From Trueperaceae bacterium (GTDB lineage Bacteria; Deinococcota; Deinococci; Deinococcales; Trueperaceae), in NCBI GenBank assembly GCA_007121175.1, contig SKMG01000171.1, positions 1-5,425 of the forward strand: 5,425 nt of DNA, read 5' to 3'. Below are positions 1 through 4,978 of this stretch, one piece after another; the first letter of the stretch is position 1, and each line of letters opens with the position of its first letter. Under the pieces are notes generated by a model. The model was not told where the DNA came from. It worked only from the letters and a program-made list of their open reading frames with translations, and ran no database searches. The position numbers and the translations under genes were made by a program.

Positions 1-668
1 AGCGCCGCGAGATCGGTCCACGACGGCGCGAAGAGGTCGACGAACGGCAGCGTGCGCTCGAGGAAGGCCTGCCAGTCGACGTTCGAGGCCGGTCCGGCGG
101 GATCTGGCATCGCCATGTCGAGCGAGATCGTCGCGCCCTGTTCGCGGGCCCACGCCAACGCGGATGCGAAGGCCTGGCCTCCGTCGCTGTAGATGGCCGC
201 CATGACCGGCGGGTAGCCAACGTGCAGGTACGACGCGGCGAGCAGCCCCGGCTCGTGTCGGACGAGCCGCGTCAATCCTGCACGCAACTCCTCCCCGCCG
301 AATGCTTCGTTGGCGCCGGGGTGGTGCAGGAGGATGCGGTCACTCGCTGGGTTGCTGATGACGAGAGTGTACGAGGTCGCTCGGTTCGGCACCTGGGTCA
401 GCACCGAGCTGCCAGGACGCTGCGAGGCTTCGCCTCGATGCTCGCCGAGCAACTCGCGCACGAGGCTGCCGATCGGGTCGCTGCCGATGGCAGCGACCCT
501 CCGGACTGGTACTCCGAGCGCGCCCAGGACGCTGCCGACGTTGCCGACGGCACCGCCGAGCGCCAGGGTCGGCGGTCCGATCTCGGAGAGGCTGCCGGGA
601 AGCCAGCTGACTTCGTGCCTGAGCTCCGGTGTGATGTCGAGGCAGACGTGGCCGGCGACGATGATCAT
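1..668 (-). CDS. PfkB/ribokinase-family carbohydrate or nucleoside kinase, N-terminal part (runs off left edge)
   Basis: The reverse strand reads 222 codons without a stop from ATG at 668 to the window edge, starting MIIVAGHVCLD. This is a PfkB-family ATP-dependent kinase, which phosphorylates a sugar or nucleoside hydroxyl in the cytoplasm. Visible family features are the N-terminal strand ending in a substrate-contacting Asp (AGHVCLD, residues 5-11), the glycine-rich GGAVGNVGSVLGALG (38-52) matching the GGxxxNxAxxLaxLG signature, VAAIGSDPIG (58-67), HHPGAN (115-120) and SLDMAMPD (182-189). The Asn usual in the later PN-x-x-E segment appears as Ser (FAPSWTDL, 213-220). The ATP-binding C-terminal signature (DTxGAGD) and catalytic Asp lie outside the window, so substrate and activity cannot be judged. 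The start is chosen because an in-frame TGA lies five codons upstream and the family begins right at this strand. Its own ribosome-binding site is mediocre, and it overlaps the stop of a short upstream ORF, suggesting translational coupling. Family assignment is firm; substrate is unknown. Confidence 0.9.
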   Translation of the reverse strand, partial: MIIVAGHVCLDITPELRHEVSWLPGSLSEIGPPTLALGGAVGNVGSVLGALGVPVRRVAAIGSDPIGSLVRELLGEHRGEASQRPGSSVLTQVPNRATSYTLVISNPASDRILLHHPGANEAFGGEELRAGLTRLVRHEPGLLAASYLHVGYPPVMAAIYSDGGQAFASALAWAREQGATISLDMAMPDPAGPASNVDWQAFLERTLPFVDLFAPSWTDLAA

Positions 669-736
669 CCGTTGCCTGCCTCAGCGCTCATATCGGCAGA
701 GCCGACGCAACGACGGCGGAGCTCAGCACGCGTCAT
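665..736 (-). CDS. Short upstream ORF (23 codons) overlapping the kinase start
   Basis: Reading leftward from ATG at 736, a 23-residue ORF begins MTRAELRRR and ends ...AEAGNG with TGA at 667-665. That TGA shares the ATGA with the kinase start. It has the best Shine-Dalgarno sequence in this part of the window (AGGAGG, 741-746, four bases from the ATG), whereas the kinase ATG has only a weak one. It could be a translated leader that feeds ribosomes to the kinase by reinitiation. It contains no run of a single amino acid that would suggest classical attenuation, although it is arginine-rich at residues 7-9. I recognise no protein family. It may simply be a fortuitous reading frame using the mRNA's real ribosome-binding site. 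Confidence 0.4.
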   Translation of the reverse strand: MTRAELRRRCVGSADMSAEAGNG

Positions 737-740
737 CTGC

Positions 741-746
741 CCTCCT
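741..746 (-). promoter_or_regulatory. Strong Shine-Dalgarno AGGAGG before the short upstream ORF
   Basis: The reverse strand reads AGGAGGGCAG directly before ATG at 736, a near-perfect anti-16S match with a short four-base gap. It lies 73 bases before the kinase ATG, too far to serve that start directly. This is the argument for translation of the short upstream ORF. Confidence 0.55.
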
Positions 747-751
747 GCACC

Positions 752-757
752 AGTCTA
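752..757 (-). promoter_or_regulatory. Possible -10 box (TAGACT) for the kinase transcript
   Basis: The reverse strand reads TAGACT, fitting the TANNNT form of GC-rich bacteria, about 15 bases before the upstream-ORF ATG. A start near 745 would give a very short leader beginning at the Shine-Dalgarno sequence. At the expected -35 distance I see only TTCGTC, a poor match. This is a weak candidate. Confidence 0.25.
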
Positions 758-917
758 CCCGGGAGTCCTACGTCGACGAACGGTGACGAGGGTCGACACC
801 GCGCGACCAGCGCCGCTCGGGACCGGCCACAATCGCGCGGTTGGAGGCCTGCGGCCGCACGTTTGGAGAGCACTCCAGGGAACATGTGGCTCGCTCTCGA
901 GCTCCAGCGCGCAAGTT

Positions 918-960
918 CTTGACGGATGTCGCATAACGCGGTATGTTGAAAAACGTCAAG
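918..960. repeat. Nested inverted repeats covering the promoter (candidate operator)
   Basis: Two dyads share nearly the same centre. The outer one is a perfect 7-bp inverted repeat, CTTGACG (918-924) and CGTCAAG (954-960). The inner one is CATAACGCGGTATG (932-945), palindromic at 12 of 14 positions. The centres are 939 and 938.5. The left outer arm contains the -35 box, the inner palindrome overlaps the spacer and -10 box, and the right outer arm covers the predicted transcription start. A dimeric repressor or a pair of dimers bound here would block the promoter. The regulator is not in the window. Confidence 0.5.
919..947 (+). promoter_or_regulatory. Sigma70-like promoter (TTGACG-N17-TATGTT)
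   Basis: TTGACG at 919-924 matches the -35 consensus at five of six positions. After an ideal 17-base spacer, TATGTT at 942-947 matches the -10 consensus at four of six, with the key T-A and final T. Transcription would start near 954. This is the best promoter in the window and is conspicuous in such GC-rich DNA. It points toward the glycohydrolase gene, whose start is about 140 bases downstream, but an intrinsic terminator lies in between. Confidence 0.6.
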
Positions 961-990
961 CACGCGCGGCGCCTAGAGGGCGCCGTTTTT
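954..990 (+). ncRNA. Possible very short RNA or attenuated leader
   Basis: If the promoter at 919-947 is used and the terminator at 967-990 acts, the product is an RNA of roughly 37 nucleotides that is mostly terminator hairpin. It could be an aborted leader of the glycohydrolase mRNA, with readthrough as the controlled step, or a small RNA in its own right. I recognise no known RNA family. This rests entirely on the two predicted signals. Confidence 0.25.
967..990 (+). terminator. Intrinsic (Rho-independent) terminator
   Basis: A perfect 7-bp GC stem, CGGCGCC (967-973) and GGCGCCG (979-985), with loop TAGAG, is followed directly by five T residues (986-990). This is a textbook intrinsic terminator on the plus strand. 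On the minus strand the T run lies about 13 bases from the stem, so it is unlikely to work that way. It sits only about 13 bases downstream of the predicted transcription start of the promoter at 919-947, and about 100 bases before the glycohydrolase start. Confidence 0.75.
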
Positions 991-1070
991 CGTTGCAGGA
1001 CGTCGCACGGTGGCATTGGCGGCCGGGCCGATGCGCCGCGCGCCCTGGGGCGGCATGCTGGTTAGGTGTC

Positions 1071-1082
1071 CGGGGGAGGGGG
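1071..1082 (+). promoter_or_regulatory. Ribosome-binding site of the glycohydrolase gene
   Basis: A purine-rich stretch (GGGGGAGGGGG with one following G) ends about nine bases before ATG at 1092. It is the only good Shine-Dalgarno candidate near either possible start and favours 1092 over the internal ATG at 1128. Confidence 0.5.
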
Positions 1083-1091
1083 TCGAAGCCC

Positions 1092-1955
1092 ATGCTGAGG
1101 GTCTTGCCGTGTCTCGATTCCGACGCCATGGCCGAGGAGCGCCGGCGCGAGTTGGCCATGGCGCACGACGAGGCCGCCGCACTCGGGCGGACGGCGGTCG
1201 AGGCGGCCCGTAGGGGTTGGTATGCCCACGGATCCAGTTCGGTCGCGTGGGACGACGTGGTCGGTGCCGCTCGGCACGCCAAGGTCAGCATCCCACCCGA
1301 GGCCGTTCTGCCCGAGGTTGCCGGTGAGCCGTTCGCCGAGACGCGCGTGAGGGTCACGAACGAGACGACCCTCGGTGCCGCGCGCCGTCTCGTGGATGCC
1401 GGCGCCCGGCCGTTGGTGCTGAACTTTGCCAACGGCGTCTATCCTGGCGGTGGCTTCCTCGAGGGTGCGACGGCGCAGGAGGAGGTGCTGTGTCGCTCCA
1501 GCGCGCTGTATGAGACGTTGGTGGGCGACCCGATGTACGAGGCGCACGCGCGGCGCTCGCGGCCGGACTCGAGCGATTGGGCGATCTACTCGCCGGGTGT
1601 TCCTGTGTTCCGGACCGATGACGGCGCAACGCTGCGGCGTCCTTGGCTGCTCGACGTGCTCACGTGCGCGGCTCCGTACGCGCCGGGCGTCGGTCAGCCG
1701 GAGAGCGGTGATCTGCTGCAGCAGCGTATCCACCGTGTGCTCGCGATAGCGCGCGCCTACGGTCATGCGGCGTTGGTCTTGGGGGCGTGGGGTTGTGGTG
1801 CGTTTCGCAACGACCCGGTTCGCACCGCGGGCGACTTTCGTGCCGCGCTCGAGGGGGAGTTCGCGGGTGCCTTCGCTGAGGTGATGTTCGCCATCGCTGA
1901 TTGGTCGCCGAGTCGACGGTACTTGGGGCCGTTCCGGGAGGCGTTCGAAAGTTAG
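1092..1955 (+). CDS. Bacterial-type poly(ADP-ribose) glycohydrolase, TIGR02452 family macrodomain protein
   Basis: The 287-residue product belongs to the microbial PARG family (TIGR02452/DUF2263). These cytoplasmic macrodomain enzymes cut ribose-ribose bonds of poly(ADP-ribose) and release ADP-ribose. The diagnostic signature GGG-X6-8-QEE is intact: NFANGVYPGGG (residues 111-121) followed by QEE (129-131), with the second Glu the expected catalytic residue. The other nucleotide-binding loop, GAWGCGAFRNDP (231-242), is also well conserved. The N-terminal helix region (MAEERRRELAMAHDEA and on to about residue 45) matches the family's usual start. Two starts are possible. ATG 1092 has a strong ribosome-binding site but adds 12 residues beyond the typical family start; ATG 1128 fits the family better but has no ribosome-binding site. 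I chose 1092. The downstream MFS gene starts 116 bases later. Function of PARG in bacteria without known PARP partners is often unclear, and no ADP-ribosyltransferase is visible here. Confidence 0.93.
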   Translation: MLRVLPCLDSDAMAEERRRELAMAHDEAAALGRTAVEAARRGWYAHGSSSVAWDDVVGAARHAKVSIPPEAVLPEVAGEPFAETRVRVTNETTLGAARRLVDAGARPLVLNFANGVYPGGGFLEGATAQEEVLCRSSALYETLVGDPMYEAHARRSRPDSSDWAIYSPGVPVFRTDDGATLRRPWLLDVLTCAAPYAPGVGQPESGDLLQQRIHRVLAIARAYGHAALVLGAWGCGAFRNDPVRTAGDFRAALEGEFAGAFAEVMFAIADWSPSRRYLGPFREAFES

Positions 1956-1999
1956 GTCGTCGAGGTCGGGGCCGGAGCCCGCTGGACGTGCGTGCCACG

Positions 2000-2024
2000 G
2001 CGCGGTCGGATGGTGCGCGGTCGG
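2000..2024 (+). repeat. 10-bp tandem direct repeat upstream of the MFS gene
   Basis: GCGCGGTCGG occurs at 2000-2009 and again at 2015-2024, a 15-base period. The pair is enclosed by a 6-bp inverted repeat, CACGGC (1996-2001) and GCCGTG (2028-2033). It lies just upstream of the proposed -35 region of the transporter gene and could be a regulator site, although low-complexity GC-rich DNA makes chance repeats common. Confidence 0.35.
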
Positions 2025-2060
2025 GGTGCCGTGCGGAGTCAGTGGGCCTGAGACGGGTGG

Positions 2061-2066
2061 TACCGT
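2061..2066 (+). promoter_or_regulatory. Possible -10 box giving a leaderless MFS transcript
   Basis: TACCGT fits TANNNT and ends five bases before the ATG at 2072, so transcription would begin at or next to the A of the start codon. This is the spacing of leaderless genes in actinobacteria and Deinococcus. It would explain the lack of a good Shine-Dalgarno sequence (only GGGTGG about 11 bases upstream). No convincing -35 box is visible. Confidence 0.35.
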
Positions 2067-2071
2067 CGGGC

Positions 2072-3451
2072 ATGTCGCTCCCACCTCCGACGTCGTCCCG
2101 AGAGGGCCGACGCCAGGAGGGCGGCTCCCCCTACCTGCGCAGCCGCTTGATCGACCGCTCGCCGCTGTTCTACGGCTGGCTGGTGCTGGCCGTCGCCACG
2201 GTGGGCATGATGATGACGATTCCCGGCCAGACGGTCGGTGTCTCGATCTTCCTCGACGGGATCATCGCCGAGCTGGGGATGTCGCGCTCGGAGGTGTCGA
2301 CGCTCTACCTGGTCGGCACCCTGTTGGGCGCGCTGGTGCTGCCCTTCGTGGGTCGTTTCGTCGATCGGCGTGGACCGCGATTGGCCGTGGTCGTCGTCGC
2401 GGCGTTGTTCGCGCTCGCGTGCGTGTGGATGGGCTTCGTGCAGGGCACGGTGACCCTGCTCATCGGCTTCACGTTGATCCGGGCGCTAGGGCAGGGGTCG
2501 TTGTCGCTGATCTCGGTGCACGCCGTGGCGATCTGGTTCGTTCAACGCCGGGGCGTGGCCATCGGCCTCTTGGGTGTCGGTATGGCGGCGTGGGTCGCCG
2601 TCTTCCCATCGCTGATCGAGCAGCTGCTCGTACCTTTCGGGTGGCGCATCACCTACATGCTCCTCGGGGCGCTCGTGGCGGTGACGATCCTGCCGCTCGG
2701 AGCTCTGCTGTTCCGCGATCGCCCGGAGCGCTTCGGGCTCGTGCCGGACAGAGCCGCAACGCCGGCTGGGACTGTTGGTGCCGCCGCCGTCGGTGACGGT
2801 TGGGCCGACCGGGCCGAACGTGGCGCCGCCGCTGCTGCCCCGGTCTCAGTGCGGCCGGAGGTCGAGTACACGGCGGAGGAGGCGCGGGCGACGTTGACGT
2901 TCTGGCTCTTCGCCAGCGGCCTGTTCCTGACGTCGTGCTTCGGCACCGCGCTCATCTTCCACCACTACGCGATCCTGGCCGAAGGTGGTATCGACCGCGC
3001 GTTGGCCGCCGCGGCGTTCGTGCCGGTCGGCGTGATGGGCGCGGTCGGCAACCTCGGCACCGGGGTGCTGATCACCCGCGTGCCGCCGCGCTTCCTGCTC
3101 TCCGGCCAGCTGCTCCTCCTGGCCGCCGGCTTGGTGCTGGCTGGTCGGCTGGGCGGCGAGATGGCCGTGTGGATCTACGGCGGCATGATCGGCCTACGCA
3201 ACGGCATGGGCACCTCGATGGAGGGCAACGTCTTCGCGCACTACTTCGGGCGCCGGCACATCGGCGCCATCCGCGGGCAGGTCGCGATTGCCATGGTCGT
3301 CGGATCGGCCATCGGGCCGCTGGTGTTCGCCTTCGGCAACGACCTGACTGGCACCTACGCGCCGGTCATGCTGTTGGCCGCAGTCCCCGCGATCATGCTC
3401 GGCGTGGTGGCACCCTTCCTGCGGCTGCGGCGTGGGGGACGGGTGCGTTGA
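2072..3451 (+). CDS. MFS transporter, 12 transmembrane helices
   Basis: The 459-residue product is a major facilitator superfamily permease in the inner membrane. After a hydrophilic N-terminus of about 30 residues, the first helix begins at LFYGWLVLAVATVG (32-45). Six N-lobe helices run to about residue 214. A charged, Ala/Pro-rich cytoplasmic loop follows (about 215-272), then six C-lobe helices to about 450 and a basic tail. MFS motif A is present in the loop between helices 2 and 3 as GRFVDRRGPR (94-103). RDRPERFGLVPD (215-226) after helix 6 and YFGRRHIGAIRGQ (391-403) are typical of the monocarboxylate/oxalate-like MFS branch. Substrate cannot be inferred with confidence; a small organic acid is one possibility. 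The start at 2072 was chosen because a longer in-frame extension would overlap the glycohydrolase gene and add Arg/Gly-rich, non-family sequence. The gene is in tandem with the glycohydrolase and convergent with the reductase. Confidence 0.88.
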   Translation: MSLPPPTSSREGRRQEGGSPYLRSRLIDRSPLFYGWLVLAVATVGMMMTIPGQTVGVSIFLDGIIAELGMSRSEVSTLYLVGTLLGALVLPFVGRFVDRRGPRLAVVVVAALFALACVWMGFVQGTVTLLIGFTLIRALGQGSLSLISVHAVAIWFVQRRGVAIGLLGVGMAAWVAVFPSLIEQLLVPFGWRITYMLLGALVAVTILPLGALLFRDRPERFGLVPDRAATPAGTVGAAAVGDGWADRAERGAAAAAPVSVRPEVEYTAEEARATLTFWLFASGLFLTSCFGTALIFHHYAILAEGGIDRALAAAAFVPVGVMGAVGNLGTGVLITRVPPRFLLSGQLLLLAAGLVLAGRLGGEMAVWIYGGMIGLRNGMGTSMEGNVFAHYFGRRHIGAIRGQVAIAMVVGSAIGPLVFAFGNDLTGTYAPVMLLAAVPAIMLGVVAPFLRLRRGGRVR

Positions 3452-3489
3452 CGCCGACGCCGGCTCCGGTCGAGTCGGTCGGGCTCGAA

Positions 3490-3525
3490 CCCGGCAGGTG
3501 GCGCCGCCTGCGCTTCGCGACCGGG
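3490..3525. terminator. GC-rich nested hairpin between convergent genes
   Basis: The 81-bp gap between the convergent transporter and reductase stops contains GCAGGTG-GCGC-CGCCTGC (3494-3511), a 7-bp stem with one G-T wobble. Outer arms CCCGG (3490-3494) and CCGGG (3521-3525) can form an alternative or nested stem. There is no T run on either strand, so it is at best a bidirectional hairpin-only terminator or a stabilising 3' structure. Confidence 0.4.
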
Positions 3526-3532
3526 CCGTAGG

Positions 3533-4567
3533 TCAACGCTCGTACTGCGGCACGCCGGCGCCGTCGGCGCGCACGCCGTGCTCGTCACGGAAGCGAGCCG
3601 TGATGCGGTGGAGCTGCGGCAGGAGATCGGGATCGGGGCGCGGGCCCTCGAGGGCGGAGAGCGCCTCGTGCAGTTGCTCGGGGGAGTTGATGCTGACCAC
3701 GGTCGAGGCGAGGATCGGGTCGATCAGCGAGAACTTCAAGGCGAAGCTGGTCCAGGACGGCGCTATGCCGCCCTCGCCGATGTGGGGATCGACCAGCGTG
3801 CGGGCCTCGGCGAGCTGATCGTACGCGCGATCCCAACTGGCCTCGAGCATGCGGTCGCCGGGCGGGAGGGCGGTGCGGTCGATGCGGGCGTCGCTCAGCA
3901 GGCCGGCCATCAGCGGACGTATGCCGATGAAGCCCATGCCGCGTTCGCGCATCAGGTCGAACACCTCGACCATCTCGGTCTCGAGCAAGTTGAAGTACGC
4001 CACAACCCCGTCGAAGGCGCCCGATCCGATCGCCGCGCGGGCGTAACCGACGGTGTAGGGGAAGGTGGTCAGGGCGCCGATCAGGCCCTCGTCTCGCAGT
4101 CGTTGCGCGACCTCGCGCAGAGGGTCGAGCACCGCGTCGAATTCGTCGACGCGGCGGGGTTCGGCGCGATCGTCGTAGCCGAGCCGTCGGTCGATGTCGC
4201 CGCGCTGGAGGTGCTGCACGATATCGATGCGCTCCGCGTGGAGCTCGCGCAGGGCATCCTCGATCTGCCCCCGGAAGTCGGCCGGCTCGAAGGTGGGCTC
4301 GCCCCAGTCGGGCACGTTGACCTTGATGATGTGCCGTACCCGGTCGCGGTTGGGGTGGCGCGCCAGCACCTCGCCGGTCGCCCAGCGCGTGCCGTACTCG
4401 TAGCTCGAGTGCACGAAGTCGATGCCGAGGTCGAGGGCCTCTTCCAGGGCCCGCTTGCCGGCGTGCGTGCGCGGATCGTCGCCGGGCTCTTGCGCCGCGA
4501 AGCGCATCGTCCCGAAACAGATCTCGGGCAACTCCATGCCGGTCGTGCCGAAGGGTCGTCGTTGCAT
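3533..4567 (-). CDS. Aldo/keto reductase family oxidoreductase
   Basis: The 344-residue product is a (beta/alpha)8-barrel aldo/keto reductase, a cytoplasmic enzyme expected to use NADPH to reduce carbonyls. It opens with the family N-terminus RPFGTTGMELPEICFGTM (4-21). The catalytic tetrad appears complete: Asp50 (LGIDF), Tyr58 (YEYG), Lys82 (IIKVN) and His119 (IVQHL). IRPLMAGLL (216-224) is the usual strand-7 cofactor segment. ALKFSLIDPILASTV (276-290) followed by SINSPEQL matches the cofactor-phosphate region, but the usual Gly of the viiG motif is Ser292. The WxNLP-like barrel details and the extra loop at 122-145 (charged, DRRLGYDDRAEPRRVDE) suggest an uncommon subgroup. Start at 4567 is supported by GAGGAGG seven bases upstream. 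It is a single-gene unit, convergent with the transporter and divergent from the small membrane protein gene. Substrate unknown. Confidence 0.9.
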   Translation of the reverse strand: MQRRPFGTTGMELPEICFGTMRFAAQEPGDDPRTHAGKRALEEALDLGIDFVHSSYEYGTRWATGEVLARHPNRDRVRHIIKVNVPDWGEPTFEPADFRGQIEDALRELHAERIDIVQHLQRGDIDRRLGYDDRAEPRRVDEFDAVLDPLREVAQRLRDEGLIGALTTFPYTVGYARAAIGSGAFDGVVAYFNLLETEMVEVFDLMRERGMGFIGIRPLMAGLLSDARIDRTALPPGDRMLEASWDRAYDQLAEARTLVDPHIGEGGIAPSWTSFALKFSLIDPILASTVVSINSPEQLHEALSALEGPRPDPDLLPQLHRITARFRDEHGVRADGAGVPQYER

Positions 4568-4574
4568 GTCTCGG

Positions 4575-4581
4575 CCTCCTC
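4575..4581 (-). promoter_or_regulatory. Ribosome-binding site of the reductase gene
   Basis: The reverse strand reads GAGGAGG followed by CCGAGAC and the ATG, an excellent Shine-Dalgarno match with seven-base spacing. It fixes the reductase start at 4567. Confidence 0.75.
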
Positions 4582-4817
4582 GTCGTTGGTTTCTCCGCCC
4601 ACCCTACGTCGCCCAAGCGCTCTACTGCGCGTGCACGGTCAGCGGGCGTCAGGCGATAGAGGTTCAGTTCGTTCCAGGGAATGGCGGGCCCCCGAGGATG
4701 TGAGGGACTCCGGTGGCCGGCCGATCCGATGCACCCCGCTTGAACTCCATCAGGAACGCACCAACGACTGCGCGTATCGCGGCGGACGCCCCGAGCGGCT
4801 CACCAGGCGCACACTGC

Positions 4818-4828
4818 ATGTACATAAT
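4818..4828 (+). promoter_or_regulatory. AT-rich island with 8-bp palindrome and -10-like CATAAT
   Basis: ATGTACAT (4818-4825) is a perfect palindrome overlapping CATAAT (4823-4828), which matches the -10 consensus at five of six positions on the plus strand. It could serve the gene at 4979 with a leader of about 140 bases. No good -35 is found at 16-18 bases upstream, so it is only a candidate. Confidence 0.3.
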
Positions 4829-4962
4829 CGACGCTGTGGCGGGCGCCTGGCCCACGAGGCCCGGCCGTTTCGGTCGCGCCAGCCGCGTTCGGCGTCAGGG
4901 TCGCAGCGGTCGGGATTGTCGCCGCTCCTACTGCTCACTCGACACGTACCAGCGCGGCGCAG

Positions 4963-4970
4963 AAGGAAGG
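4963..4970 (+). promoter_or_regulatory. Ribosome-binding site of the small membrane protein gene
   Basis: AAGGAAGG, continuing into GG, lies about eight bases before ATG at 4979. It identifies this ATG as the true start rather than any of the upstream in-frame codons in the long reading frame that runs antisense to the reductase. Confidence 0.65.
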
Positions 4971-4978
4971 GGTTCGTC

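Larger units (their letters stand above)
737..1091. other. Divergent intergenic control region
   Basis: This is about 355 bp between the leftward kinase unit and the rightward glycohydrolase gene. Bases 760-910 hold GC-rich sequence with a small hairpin (TGGAG-agca-CTCCA near 875) and a NotI-type palindrome near 851-858, with no coding or tRNA signal. Bases 918-960 hold a dyad-symmetric promoter block and 967-990 an intrinsic terminator, both listed separately. Bases 991-1070 show nothing I can assign. The reading frame of the glycohydrolase happens to stay open through this whole region and into the antisense of the kinase, but this looks incidental because it would pass straight through the terminator. 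Confidence 0.7.
4568..4978. other. Divergent intergenic region without a recognised gene
   Basis: This 411-bp region separates the leftward reductase from the rightward small membrane protein. Neither strand carries an ORF with family features. A 63-codon minus-strand ORF (4664-4855) has no ribosome-binding site I can see and no recognisable domain. For the reductase, TAGGGT on the reverse strand at about 4603-4608 is a possible -10 box without a convincing -35. A small AT-rich island at 4818-4828 is listed separately. I see no tRNA, repeat family or transposon remnant. Confidence 0.6.

Noticed and set aside
800..915. Possible tRNA or structured RNA in the divergent region
   Set aside because: There are several short GC stems, but no cloverleaf, no T-loop GTTCRA motif and no CCA-type end.
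222..1091. Long plus-strand N-terminal extension in frame with the PARG gene
   Set aside because: Bases 222-668 are antisense to the PfkB kinase, whose family motifs are clear. The frame also runs through an intrinsic terminator and a promoter, and its translation is low-complexity Arg/Ala-rich with no domain.
1965..1983. GGGC-CGGA-GCCC hairpin after the PARG stop
   Set aside because: It has only a 4-bp stem with no T run, too weak to call a terminator in such GC-rich sequence.
1062..2084. 340-codon minus-strand ORF opposite PARG
   Set aside because: It is an open shadow caused by high GC at third codon positions. The translation is Arg/Pro/His-rich with no family features, while the plus strand carries an intact PARG signature.
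2026..3531. Plus-strand ORFs overlapping the MFS gene in another frame
   Set aside because: They are Arg/Gly/Ala-rich out-of-frame translations of the transporter, without hydrophobic helices or motifs.
4664..4855. 63-codon minus-strand ORF in the reductase/membrane-protein spacer
   Set aside because: No ribosome-binding site, no recognisable domain, and a composition like other chance frames in this GC-rich DNA. I could not rule out a lineage-specific small protein, but nothing supports it.
3578..4978. Long plus-strand frame opposite the aldo/keto reductase and continuing into the small membrane protein
   Set aside because: It is the mirror of the reductase coding frame. The ribosome-binding site and membrane helix place the real start at 4979.
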